Shown: positions 38,607 through 46,887 of the stretch, piece after piece
Numbering within the stretch: the first letter of the stretch is position 1
Layout: each line of letters begins with the position of its first letter
Assembly: GCF_014889545.1 (NCBI RefSeq)
Contig: NZ_QKOF01000005.1
Span: forward strand, 62,001 to 126,000
Reading direction: 5' to 3'
Origin: Methanothermobacter thermautotrophicus
GTDB taxonomy: Archaea; Methanobacteriota; Methanobacteria; Methanobacteriales; Methanothermobacteraceae
DNA: 64,000 nucleotides
Translations under genes and position numbers: made by a program
The notes under the pieces: generated by a model
The model's database searches: none
The model's input: the letters and a program-made list of their open reading frames with translations, nothing else
Told to the model about the DNA's origin: nothing

Positions 38607-40745
38607 ATGGCCGAATATATACAGCCTGTCAGGACAATGACAGAATCCAACAGCATAGCCCCAGGGCAGGATAGTATAGACGTCAACCCAGATCATGGAG
38701 GGACACCAGATAAAAGGACAGAATATGAGATGGATTGGAGTTTCCATAAATATCAAGAGGGTGAGAGAATCAGCAGGGTGAAATCATACATAAAGAGGCT
38801 CATAAGGCTTGTTGAAATGGAGAGGGAAGCCGAGATAAACGCCATGATGAATGAGATAAGGAGGCTCTCCCCCCGCCAGCGTGAGAGAGTCGGGAGGGCA
38901 GTGAATGGGTTGAACGGTAAGATAACCGGGAGGGAGCTCGGATTTCACCTTGTCAAGTATGGAAGGCGGGACCCGATAGACACCCAGATATCCGTGGGTG
39001 ACCTCGTCCTGATAAGCCGGGGAGATCCCCTCAGAAGCGACCTTACCGGTACCGTTGCAGCGAAGGGTAAGAGGTTCCTGGTTGTTGCCCTTGAAAATGT
39101 GCCCAGGTGGGCCCTCAAAAATGTCAGGATAGACCTCTACGCCAATGATGTGACCTTCCAGAGGATGATTGACAACCTCAAATCCCCAACCAGAAACGTG
39201 CTCAGGGTCCTGGGTTTCCTGTGCGGTACAGAGGAACCTTCAGGTGGGGCTGATTCGGTTGATTTCCATACTGTGGACCCTGAACTCAACGAATCGCAGA
39301 GGGAAGCCATCGGTAGGGCCCTTGGATCAGAGGATTTCTTTCTGATACACGGCCCCTTCGGAACCGGTAAAACCCGCACGCTCCATGAGCTCATAAGGCA
39401 GGAGGTCATGAGGGGCAGCAGGGTCCTTGTAACCGCCGAGAGCAACGCCGCCGTTGATAACCTCCTGGAGGGAATCGCAGGGCATGTTAGATGCGTCCGC
39501 CTGGGGCACCCCCAGAGGGTTTCAAGGGAAAACCTCAGGGAGACCCTCGCCTATAAAATTGAAAATCACCCCGAATACAGGACTGTCCTGAAATACCAGG
39601 AGAAGATCGATGAGCTCATAGAAGAGCGTGAGAGGCACCAGAAACCAACACCACAGCTAAGGAGGGGCCTCAGTGACACACAGATACTCATCAACGCCAC
39701 GAAGAGGAGGGGTGCGAGGGGCGTCTCACCTAACGTCATGATCTCAATGGCCAGGTGGATAGAGACCAACAAAAGGATAGATGAGCTCCACAGCAGGCTT
39801 CAGGAGGCCGAGATGAGAATCGTTGACAGGATAATCATGGAGAGTCAGGTGGTCCTTTCAACCAACTCCTCGGCGGCACTGGAGTACATAGACGGTGTAA
39901 GCTTCGATGCTGTCATCGTTGATGAGGCATCCCAGGCAACAATACCCAGCATACTCATACCCCTTGCACGTGCACCAAGATTCGTACTGGCAGGGGACCA
40001 CAGGCAGCTTCCGCCCACAATACTCAGCAGGGACGCATCCGAACTTGAGAGGACCCTCTTTGAAGAGCTCATTGGACGCCACCCTGAGAGGTCCTGGATG
40101 CTGAACTGCCAGTACCGCATGCACCCTGATATAATGGAGTTTCCCAACCGTGAATTCTATGGGGGTAGAATAAGGGCCCATCCATCCCTTGAGAGGATAT
40201 CCATCATGGACATCATTGGGGATGTCCCTGACTCAGGTATCTGCCGGAAACTCGCAGATCCTCGGCCCGTCCTCTTCATTGACACCTCAAGACTGGATGG
40301 TGGTGAACGCAGGTTAAAGGGTTCAACCTCCATACAGAACCCCCTTGAAGCGGACCTTGCAGTCCTATTATCCCGTTCCCTCATGAGGATGGGTGTTAAG
40401 GCAGATGCCATCGGCATAATAACCCCCTACGATGACCAGGTGGACCTCATATCCTCAATGGTGGATGTTGAGGTGAACAGTGTTGACGGCTTCCAGGGCC
40501 GTGAAAAGGATGTTATAATAATATCAATGGTTAGAAGCAACAGGAATGGTGGAATCGGGTTCCTGAAGGATCTGAGGCGTCTAAACGTTTCACTCACCCG
40601 TGCCAGGCGTAAGCTAATAATAATCGGGGATAGCAGGACACTCTCAGCCCACCCCGCCTACAGGAGACTCATTGAATTCTGCAGTAAGAGGGGATTCCTG
40701 GATGAACCCGACCTCGAGGAGGTAAGGGAGTGGGGGACTTCATAA
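38607..40745 (+). CDS. Superfamily 1 helicase, UPF1/IGHMBP2-like
   Basis: Up to 712 residues. An OB-like N-terminal part is followed by SF1B motifs: NESQREAIGRAL (Q motif), GPFGTGKTRT (I), TAESNAAVDNLL (Ia), VIVDEASQATIP (II), LAGDHRQLPPT (III), QYRMHP (IV), VDGFQGREKDVIIISMVRSN (V) and VSLTRARRKLIIIGD (VI). This is the eukaryote-like 5'-3' helicase group for RNA or DNA. A start at 38730 (MDWSFHKY) is possible, since the first 41 residues are low in conserved features. Confidence 0.9.
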   Translation: MAEYIQPVRTMTESNSIAPGQDSIDVNPDHGGTPDKRTEYEMDWSFHKYQEGERISRVKSYIKRLIRLVEMEREAEINAMMNEIRRLSPRQRERVGRAVNGLNGKITGRELGFHLVKYGRRDPIDTQISVGDLVLISRGDPLRSDLTGTVAAKGKRFLVVALENVPRWALKNVRIDLYANDVTFQRMIDNLKSPTRNVLRVLGFLCGTEEPSGGADSVDFHTVDPELNESQREAIGRALGSEDFFLIHGPFGTGKTRTLHELIRQEVMRGSRVLVTAESNAAVDNLLEGIAGHVRCVRLGHPQRVSRENLRETLAYKIENHPEYRTVLKYQEKIDELIEERERHQKPTPQLRRGLSDTQILINATKRRGARGVSPNVMISMARWIETNKRIDELHSRLQEAEMRIVDRIIMESQVVLSTNSSAALEYIDGVSFDAVIVDEASQATIPSILIPLARAPRFVLAGDHRQLPPTILSRDASELERTLFEELIGRHPERSWMLNCQYRMHPDIMEFPNREFYGGRIRAHPSLERISIMDIIGDVPDSGICRKLADPRPVLFIDTSRLDGGERRLKGSTSIQNPLEADLAVLLSRSLMRMGVKADAIGIITPYDDQVDLISSMVDVEVNSVDGFQGREKDVIIISMVRSNRNGGIGFLKDLRRLNVSLTRARRKLIIIGDSRTLSAHPAYRRLIEFCSKRGFLDEPDLEEVREWGTS

Positions 40746-40855
40746 CCTGTGCAGAATAAACACCTGATAAGGACATTGGTAAGAAGCCGGAACAGAGCAA
40801 AATTAATTGTTCCAGCATTCCAGATGGAACTGCTTCAATTGCCAGATTGGTGCAT

Positions 40856-41842
40856 CTAGAACCAGTCCTCGAGGCTTTTCTGTGTGGAGGACACCCCCTC
40901 AAATTTTTTAAGTGCCGCCCTCACACGTTCCTCTGAAAAACCGTGTTCAAGGCAGAGGAACTCGATAACACCATCCACGTCAGGTTTTCTCCACCGGATC
41001 TCATAGTCCTCTGAAACCTCTGGCTCCAGGAAGATCCTCCTTAGGACCTCAGGGTCGCCGCCTATGTCAGCTTCAAGGTCCCTGATGACCTTGAAAATGT
41101 CACCCTTCTCCCTTATGAGTTTGAGTCCGCGCCTTGCACCTATTCCCCTCACACCCTCATTGAAGTCGGTGCCAACCAGGAGCGCCATGTCAACGAGCTG
41201 TTTGTGGCTTATTGAGAGTTCCCTAAGGGTTGACTCGAGTTCAATGATCTCGGGGTCCTCAAGTTTTCCGCTTAGTGTGAGGTTTCTTAGAACTCTGGGG
41301 GCGCCGAAGAGGAGGCAATCATAGTCCTGGGATGCCACTGCCCATGCATCGCCCCTCTTAACCATGTAGGATGCCTGGGCCTCCCCCTCTCCTGGTGCCT
41401 GTACATAAGGTATCCCGAGGAGTTCCAGGAGCCTCTTTGAACTTTCTACTATATCCTGGGACATCCTTGAGGACCTTACAGCATATTTCCTTGCCCTATC
41501 AATGTCTCCCTCCTCAAGGGCCCTCTTCCACTCCATCTCCGATTTCTTCCGGTCATCAACCCTCCTGCTCACGGTCTCTCCCTTGAGGTGGTGGGACCGC
41601 CCATCGAAGACATATACTGGCCTTATCTCCCTCTCCATGACTGCGGCTGTCCTGTAGAGTATGCCGCTGAGGTGTGATGTTACTCTACCCATGGAATCCA
41701 TGAGGGGTGTTCCATCCCTCTGCCTTATACTTGATAGGAACTGGTAGAGGGTGTTGGCTGCGTCGACTGCCACCGATCTACCCCTCAGGTCCTCGAGGCG
41801 TATCCTTCGTGGCGATACAACATCCCTGAGTTTAACTCCCAT
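40856..41842 (-). CDS. fen: Flap endonuclease 1
   Basis: A 328-residue FEN1 that removes 5' flaps in replication and repair. It has N-terminal VAVDAANTLYQFL, catalytic acidic residues in YVFDGR, APGEGEAQASYM, ASQDYDCLLFGAP and LLVGTDFNEGVRGIGARRGLKLI (helix-hairpin-helix). The C-terminus STQKSLEDWF is a PCNA-interacting peptide (QxxLxxWF). Normal archaeal length. Confidence 0.96.
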   Translation of the reverse strand: MGVKLRDVVSPRRIRLEDLRGRSVAVDAANTLYQFLSSIRQRDGTPLMDSMGRVTSHLSGILYRTAAVMEREIRPVYVFDGRSHHLKGETVSRRVDDRKKSEMEWKRALEEGDIDRARKYAVRSSRMSQDIVESSKRLLELLGIPYVQAPGEGEAQASYMVKRGDAWAVASQDYDCLLFGAPRVLRNLTLSGKLEDPEIIELESTLRELSISHKQLVDMALLVGTDFNEGVRGIGARRGLKLIREKGDIFKVIRDLEADIGGDPEVLRRIFLEPEVSEDYEIRWRKPDVDGVIEFLCLEHGFSEERVRAALKKFEGVSSTQKSLEDWF

Positions 41843-41860
41843 CTGAACACCCCCTGATCT

Positions 41861-42400
41861 TTAAAACTCCTCCCTGAACCATTCAAAGGGGAAGGTCTCC
41901 TTTATCCTTATGAGAACCTCGCCCTCATGGATGATGTTGTAGGTCCTTGTTAGCATGGGGGAGTCAGTCCCGAATATCTCCCTCAGCTGGGGGGTCGGAT
42001 CCTCAATATCCAGGACCTCTATCTCCCTCCTTGACTCTATGTTATGCTTCCTGAGAATCCTCCCGATGGGTATATCGGCCCTTATAAGGTCCTCCCTGAA
42101 TCCATCGTCGAGCCTTGAAAGGGGTATGTATGATACGGCATGTATTAGGGGCTCCCTGTTTCCTATGACAACAACCCTGTAGTTCACAGGATCTCCCAGG
42201 GATATTTTTAGTTTATCTGCTATCTCCTGGTTGCATGGCATGAATTCCTGTTTTAGGGTCCTTATGGTCACCGTCCCCCGCAGGACGTCAAGTATCCTTG
42301 TCACCGAGCCGTCTGTTGAGAGCAGTATCTTCTGGGTGTTTGAGAGTTTCCCTATGAGCCTCTCAATACGCTCAATCTCCTCCATGACATTAACATCCAT
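41861..42400 (-). CDS. DUF98 family, chorismate lyase-like protein
   Basis: A 179-residue protein related to chorismate pyruvate-lyases (UbiC fold): KILLSTDGSVTRILDVLRG, VVVIGNREPLIHAVSYIPLSRL, LTRTYNIIHEGEVLIRIKETFP. Methanogens need 4-hydroxybenzoate for methanopterin, and DUF98 members are the likely source in archaea. This is inference from the family. AGGAGG precedes the ATG; the first 11 bases overlap the hacA stop region. Confidence 0.7.
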   Translation of the reverse strand: MDVNVMEEIERIERLIGKLSNTQKILLSTDGSVTRILDVLRGTVTIRTLKQEFMPCNQEIADKLKISLGDPVNYRVVVIGNREPLIHAVSYIPLSRLDDGFREDLIRADIPIGRILRKHNIESRREIEVLDIEDPTPQLREIFGTDSPMLTRTYNIIHEGEVLIRIKETFPFEWFREEF

Positions 42401-43667
42401 TTCCTGCCTCCTGTTCAGGGGCGCTTATTACCCCTTCAATGGCTGATTCTGCGACAACTGCCGGGTTGGCCAGGTAGACACTGGATGATGGGTCACCCAT
42501 CCTTCCCCTGAAGTTCCTGTTGGTTGTTGCTATGCTGACCTCCCCTGGAGCAAGGACTCCCATGTGGGCTCCCAGACAAGGCCCGCAGCCAGGGTTGCAT
42601 ACTATGGCCCCTGCCCTGATGAAGGTCTCTATTATACCGTCCTCCAGTGCCCTGAGGTAGATCTCCCTTGATGCTGGTGAGACTATGAACCTCACATCCT
42701 CATGGACCTTCCTGTCGCCTATAACCTCTGCAGCGATTTTCAGGTCCTCGTATCGGCCGTTGGTGCATGAACCCAGGAAGGCCTCGTCTATGTGGGTTCC
42801 CTGGACCCTGTGGACAGGGCAGACGTTGTCCACGTCGTCTGGGCAGGCCACCTGGGGTTCAAGGTCTGAGACATCGAATTGATGATCTTCAATGTACTGG
42901 CTGTCCTCATCTGAACTGTAAACCCTGAAGTCCCTGCCTGTGCGCGCCCTCAAATAGTCCAGCGTCTCCCTGTTGGGCTCCATTATACCGTTCTTTGCAC
43001 CCATCTCAACTGCCATGTTGCAGATGGTCATCCTCCCTGCAACATCCATGCTCTCGATGGTGTCACCTGTGAACTCCACGGAACGGTAGGTTGCACCATC
43101 AACACCAATCTCGCCTATAATGTGGAGGATGACGTCCTTTGCATAGACGTGTCCCCTGAGTTTCCCTGTGACCTCCATCCTCATTGCCTCAGGTACCATG
43201 AACCAGGTCCTGCCTGTTGCAAAGACCATGGCCATGTCAGTGGCCCCCATACCAGTTGCGAAGGCCCCGAAGGCCCCGTAGGTGCATGTGTGGGAGTCCG
43301 CCCCGACGATGACCATCCCGGGCCTTAAAAATCCCTTCTCTGGCAGGACCTGGTGGCATATGCCTGCTGCGTTCTGGAATATGTTCACTATACCCTGTTC
43401 CCTGGCGAATTCCCTTGTGACCTTCTGGAACTCAGCAGCACCGATTGTGTTGGGTGGTACGTTGTGGTCAAATACCATGACTATCCTCTCAGGGTCCCAG
43501 ACCCTGCCGGGGCCTCCCCTTGAGGCTATGTCCCTGAAGGTCCTGATGGTGGGGGGTGAGGTGCCGTCATGGGTCATGGCGAGGTCAACCCCTGCCTCTA
43601 TTATCTCGCCGGGTGTGACCTCCCTCAGTCCTGCTGCCTCTGCAAGGATCTTCTCCGTCATGTTCAT
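42390..43667 (-). CDS. hacA: Homoaconitase large subunit (coenzyme B pathway)
   Basis: About 425 residues of the aconitase/isopropylmalate isomerase large subunit family. The 4Fe-4S cysteines are in FLGSCTNGRYEDL and NPGCGPCLGAHMG; GADSHTCTYGAFGAFATGMG is the family signature. It lies directly behind the homocitrate synthase AksA, which points to the chain-extension pathway to 7-mercaptoheptanoate rather than leucine. A LeuC role cannot be excluded by sequence. The small subunit is not in the window. The ATG 43667 has AGGTGG upstream. Confidence 0.85.
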   Translation of the reverse strand: MNMTEKILAEAAGLREVTPGEIIEAGVDLAMTHDGTSPPTIRTFRDIASRGGPGRVWDPERIVMVFDHNVPPNTIGAAEFQKVTREFAREQGIVNIFQNAAGICHQVLPEKGFLRPGMVIVGADSHTCTYGAFGAFATGMGATDMAMVFATGRTWFMVPEAMRMEVTGKLRGHVYAKDVILHIIGEIGVDGATYRSVEFTGDTIESMDVAGRMTICNMAVEMGAKNGIMEPNRETLDYLRARTGRDFRVYSSDEDSQYIEDHQFDVSDLEPQVACPDDVDNVCPVHRVQGTHIDEAFLGSCTNGRYEDLKIAAEVIGDRKVHEDVRFIVSPASREIYLRALEDGIIETFIRAGAIVCNPGCGPCLGAHMGVLAPGEVSIATTNRNFRGRMGDPSSSVYLANPAVVAESAIEGVISAPEQEAGNGC

Positions 43668-43676
43668 TTTAACCAC

Positions 43677-44852
43677 CTAGAAGTCTACGGGTCCCCTTAC
43701 GGATTTCACGATTCTATAGAAGAGTTCATCGTTGATGTACCTGCCCTTCTCCCTGTTTTTCTTTACCTCCTCGACTATCCTGCAGAGTTCCTCCCGGGTA
43801 ACATCGATGCCGTACTCCTCAAGTTTGGCCTTGACTGCACGGCACCCTGAGTGTTTACCCAGCACTATCTTGCGCTGGTGACCTATCATCTCAGGGAGGA
43901 AGGGCTCATAGGTCAGGGGCTCCTCTATGACTGCGTCGACGTGTATACCTGATTCATGCCTGAATACGTTCCTGCCGACTATGGGCTTGTTCTCAGGGAC
44001 CTTCATTCTTGTGTGTCTCTCCACCAGCCTTGAGAGTTCATATAGGACGCCCACATTGAATCCAAGGTCAACCTCGTAGATTATCTGGAGGGCCATGATC
44101 AGTTCTTCAAGGGACGTGTTGCCTGCTCTTTCACCTATACCGTTAACGGTTGTTGAAACTGCAGTTCCACCTGCAAGCAGCCCTGCTATTGAGTTTGATA
44201 GGGCCATTCCAAAGTCGTTGTGGCAGTGCAGTGCTATGTCAACCTTTATGTCCCTGCGCAGTTCCCTTACAAGGTAGTCCATGCCCTGGGGGCTTATGGC
44301 GCCCACGGTATCTGCAATGTGGACCCTATCTGCACCATAGTTTTCGGCCCTGCGGTATATCTGCTTGAGGAAGTCAAGGTCCGTCCTTGTTGCATCCTCT
44401 GCTGAAAATGCCAGGAAGAGTCCATGGTCCTTGGCATACTCTATGGAGTTCATGCAGACGTTCAGAGCCTCTTCCCTTGTGAGTTTAAGTTTGTGTTTCA
44501 GGTGGAGGTCTGATGTTGCCATGAATGTTATGACACCATCCACGTCACAGTCTATTGCTGCATCTATGTCATCCTTCTTTGTCCTGCAGAGTGCCAGTAT
44601 CTCTGCATTGAGGCCCTCATTTGCAATGGTCTTCACTGAAACTCTTTCCTGTTCTGATACAACGGGGAAGCCACTCTCTATCTGATGTATGCCGAGTTCA
44701 TCAAGTTTTCTGGCTATTTCAAGTTTTTCTTCTGTTCCGAGGCATACACCGGGGGTCTGTTCCCCGTCACGCAGTGTTGTATCGTAAATCGTGATCCTGT
44801 CAGGAAATTTTAATTCAGCTTCTTTATTGAAGGGGCTAACAAAGTATCTCAA
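43677..44852 (-). CDS. aksA: Homocitrate synthase AksA (coenzyme B biosynthesis)
   Basis: A 391-residue HMG-CoA lyase-like synthase. It has IYDTTLRDGEQTPGVCL with metal-binding Asp, ALHCHNDFGMALSNS with His pair, NGIGERAGNTSLEE, and RHESGIHVDAV in the C-terminal part. AksA condenses 2-oxoglutarate and higher homologs with acetyl-CoA on the route to coenzyme B. Isopropylmalate synthase and citramalate synthase are close relatives; context with hacA favours AksA. TTG start behind AAGGTGG. Confidence 0.88.
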   Translation of the reverse strand: MRYFVSPFNKEAELKFPDRITIYDTTLRDGEQTPGVCLGTEEKLEIARKLDELGIHQIESGFPVVSEQERVSVKTIANEGLNAEILALCRTKKDDIDAAIDCDVDGVITFMATSDLHLKHKLKLTREEALNVCMNSIEYAKDHGLFLAFSAEDATRTDLDFLKQIYRRAENYGADRVHIADTVGAISPQGMDYLVRELRRDIKVDIALHCHNDFGMALSNSIAGLLAGGTAVSTTVNGIGERAGNTSLEELIMALQIIYEVDLGFNVGVLYELSRLVERHTRMKVPENKPIVGRNVFRHESGIHVDAVIEEPLTYEPFLPEMIGHQRKIVLGKHSGCRAVKAKLEEYGIDVTREELCRIVEEVKKNREKGRYINDELFYRIVKSVRGPVDF

Positions 44853-44950
44853 GGGATTACCACCTTAATGCTTTATTAAAATGAAGACTTGGCATTTATT
44901 TAAAATTAGGTATATTAGTATAAAAGGTTTGAGAGTGCATGGATCTTCCG

Positions 44951-45045
44951 GCGCTGATAATACTGAGTGTCATCATGTTGGTGAGAAAACCCACCGCCTT
45001 CCATTTGCATGTTCGAGCGCTGATAATACTGAGTGTCATCATGTT
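44951..45045. repeat. Paired 29-bp direct repeat with 37-bp insert upstream of aksA
   Basis: Two identical copies at 44951-44979 and 45017-45045 begin GCGCTGATAATACTGAG and end CATCATGTT. Identity breaks on the first base outside each side. The 37 bases between are unrelated. The pair lies about 100 bases upstream of the aksA start, in a gap of about 285 bases that otherwise contains aksA promoter-like AT tracts (near 44892-44930). No plausible gene spans it, although frames stay open because the period is 66. Confidence 0.9.
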
Positions 45046-45138
45046 AAAGGGAGAGGTGCGCTTATACCATTGCAAAGATCCTCCCTTTGAATCAAGCCCC
45101 ATGATCTGGAATATGAGATACAGTGGTGACCATCATCC

Positions 45139-45672
45139 TTATTCCCTGGCCAGTTCAAGGAGCTCAAGGTACGACCGCCTCTCAAATCCATCCTCGACGC
45201 CAAGTTTTCTGTAGAGCTCAAATATCTCACTGAGGGCCTCCCCATAGTCACTCCCATCGGGTAGATCAGTCTCAATTTCAAGGTAGGTCCCGAGGCCCCT
45301 TACGGTATCAATGGAAACTGTGAACTCTCCAATACTGTAGATACTGCGTTCCTTTACAACCTCCCTCACCCTCCTGAAACCCAGGGATTCCAGTATCTCT
45401 GCGGCTGTTTGGTGATCAGAAACCTCTGTTTCGAGTTCCTTCCTTGTCTTGCTCTCTTCATCTATCTTAGGGCCCTTGTAGGTTATGAATGTCTTTCCCC
45501 CGGACCTCCTTATCCTCAGGGCCTCATCTGTCAAAGCAAAGTCCCTGTGGGGTGCATTGAAGTAGAGGTCATGCTGTTCCTCGTCGGAGACATGAGAACC
45601 TCCAAGTGCGAGTATCCGCTGAAGCATATCATCCCTATCATTGATCTTTGCCTTAACCTCAACCTCGATCAA
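45139..45672 (-). CDS. CYTH-domain protein (class IV adenylate cyclase/triphosphatase family)
   Basis: About 177 residues. The N-terminal IEVEVKAKI motif (ExExK) is the CYTH signature, and Arg/Lys/Glu strands follow (ALRIRRSGG, ITYKGPK, TRKELETEV, YLEIETDLP). Archaeal members are usually annotated CyaB, but many are inorganic or organic triphosphatases. The TTG at 45672 follows GGGGTGG and gives the normal family N-terminus; an upstream in-frame GTG does not. Confidence 0.85.
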   Translation of the reverse strand: MIEVEVKAKINDRDDMLQRILALGGSHVSDEEQHDLYFNAPHRDFALTDEALRIRRSGGKTFITYKGPKIDEESKTRKELETEVSDHQTAAEILESLGFRRVREVVKERSIYSIGEFTVSIDTVRGLGTYLEIETDLPDGSDYGEALSEIFELYRKLGVEDGFERRSYLELLELARE

Positions 45673-45714
45673 GTTACCACCCCTTGATTCTATAAAATGC
45701 ACCGATCATAACCA

Positions 45715-46101
45715 CTACCAGCCTTCAGTGCCGGCAGCATCCTCAAGACCTGCATACTCCCTAAGGGATATGGCTGCCTCCTCCAGCTGGTCAAGGAGGG
45801 TGTCAATTATCCTGTCCACTCCCTCATAGGGGCCCAGAGTACTGTCCCTCTCATCAATAAGGGCCCTTCTCCTTTTAACATCGGCCCTGACCTGAGGGTC
45901 CTTCAGTTTCTCAAGGTACTCCCTCCTTATTAATCTCATATCCAGGTGGAGGTTGTACCTTATCCTCTTCAGGTTCCTTATGGCCTCTTCAACCTCCCCC
46001 AGAAGCTCAAGGGCCTCCTCCTCAGATGATGGGTCTATTTCAAGGCCCTCAATCCCAAGTTCATCAAGCTGTTCCTTGTAAAACCTTGGATCAATAACCA
46101 C
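45715..46101 (-). CDS. Hypothetical coiled-coil protein
   Basis: A 128-residue charged, largely helical protein: EEEALELLGEVEEAIRNLKRIRYNLHLDMRLIRREYLEKLKD suggests a coiled coil, and the tail is acidic. I recognise no family. GTG start preceded by GGGGGGAT. It lies 12 bases from the CYTH gene and probably forms an operon with it, divergent from tbp. Confidence 0.6.
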   Translation of the reverse strand: MVIDPRFYKEQLDELGIEGLEIDPSSEEEALELLGEVEEAIRNLKRIRYNLHLDMRLIRREYLEKLKDPQVRADVKRRRALIDERDSTLGPYEGVDRIIDTLLDQLEEAAISLREYAGLEDAAGTEGW

Positions 46102-46286
46102 TTCATCCCCCCATATTCAGTAAGTATGTTAAATTATTTAAGGGTGATGCTGAATAATGAAAAGAGTTTGATTTCAGTCTCTCTCTGTAAAGAATTTTTC
46201 ATTGGTAAAGGATATGGGCTGCAGAATTATTAACCGTATTATTATTCATAATAACTAGTTTTTTACGTCAATATTAATATAGTTGC

Positions 46287-46300
46287 ATTTAAATTTATAT
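46287..46300 (+). promoter_or_regulatory. TATA box of tbp
   Basis: ATTTAAATTTATAT lies about 30-45 bases before the tbp start codon. The predicted initiation point is close to the GGGAGGT ribosome binding site, so the leader is very short. Confidence 0.5.
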
Positions 46301-46330
46301 GTAGGTTTAACTTCACCGGGAGGTATCTAG

Positions 46331-46876
46331 TTGACAGATGTGGATATCAAAATAGAAAATATTGTTGCTTCAGCAACCCTTGGAAAATCCATTGATCTTC
46401 AAACAGTTGCGGAAGCCCTTGAGAATGTTGATTTTAACAGGGAACAGTTTCCAGGACTTGTATACAAATTAAAGGAGCCCAAGACAGCCGCACTGATTTT
46501 TGGATCAGGTAAACTTGTATGTACAGGGGCCAAATCAATAGAGGACTCCAAGAGGGCCATAAAACTGACAGTTGACATGATGAGGACCATGGACCCGGAC
46601 ATACCCGAGGAATTTGAAATAAAGATCCAGAACATTGTGGCCTCGGCAAACCTCGGAAAACCACTCAACCTTGAGGCTGTTGCCCTTGGACTTGAGAATA
46701 CTGAATATGAACCCGAACAGTTCCCTGGACTCGTTTACAGACTGGATGAACCCAAGGTGGTGCTCCTGTTATTCGGTTCAGGCAAGGTTGTGTGTACAGG
46801 GGCCAAGAGTGCAGAGGATGCTAAACTTGGAGTTGAAAAGACAAAGGCAAGGCTTGCTGAGTTAGATCTGATTTAA
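46331..46876 (+). CDS. tbp: TATA-binding protein
   Basis: A 181-residue TBP built of two direct repeats of about 90 residues (IENIVASATLGKSIDLQTVA and IQNIVASANLGKPLNLEAVA; FPGLVYKLKEPKTAALIFGSGK and its partner FPGLVYRLDEPK). The saddle binds TATA boxes and recruits TFB and RNA polymerase. The TTG start follows GGGAGGT at ideal spacing. The acidic archaeal C-terminal tail is minimal. Confidence 0.98.
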   Translation: MTDVDIKIENIVASATLGKSIDLQTVAEALENVDFNREQFPGLVYKLKEPKTAALIFGSGKLVCTGAKSIEDSKRAIKLTVDMMRTMDPDIPEEFEIKIQNIVASANLGKPLNLEAVALGLENTEYEPEQFPGLVYRLDEPKVVLLLFGSGKVVCTGAKSAEDAKLGVEKTKARLAELDLI

Positions 46877-46887
46877 TGGTGATATTT

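Noticed and set aside
42390-43667. LeuC (leucine pathway) as first choice
   Set aside because: The two families cannot be separated by motif here, but the direct linkage to AksA favours homoaconitase. The alternative is kept in the annotation.
44896-45214. Open frames on both strands containing a repeated hydrophobic peptide (ALIILSVIML, or NMMTLSIISA on the other strand)
   Set aside because: The frames stay open only because the direct repeat has a period of 66, a multiple of three. There is no ribosome binding site, and several frames read through the same repeat.
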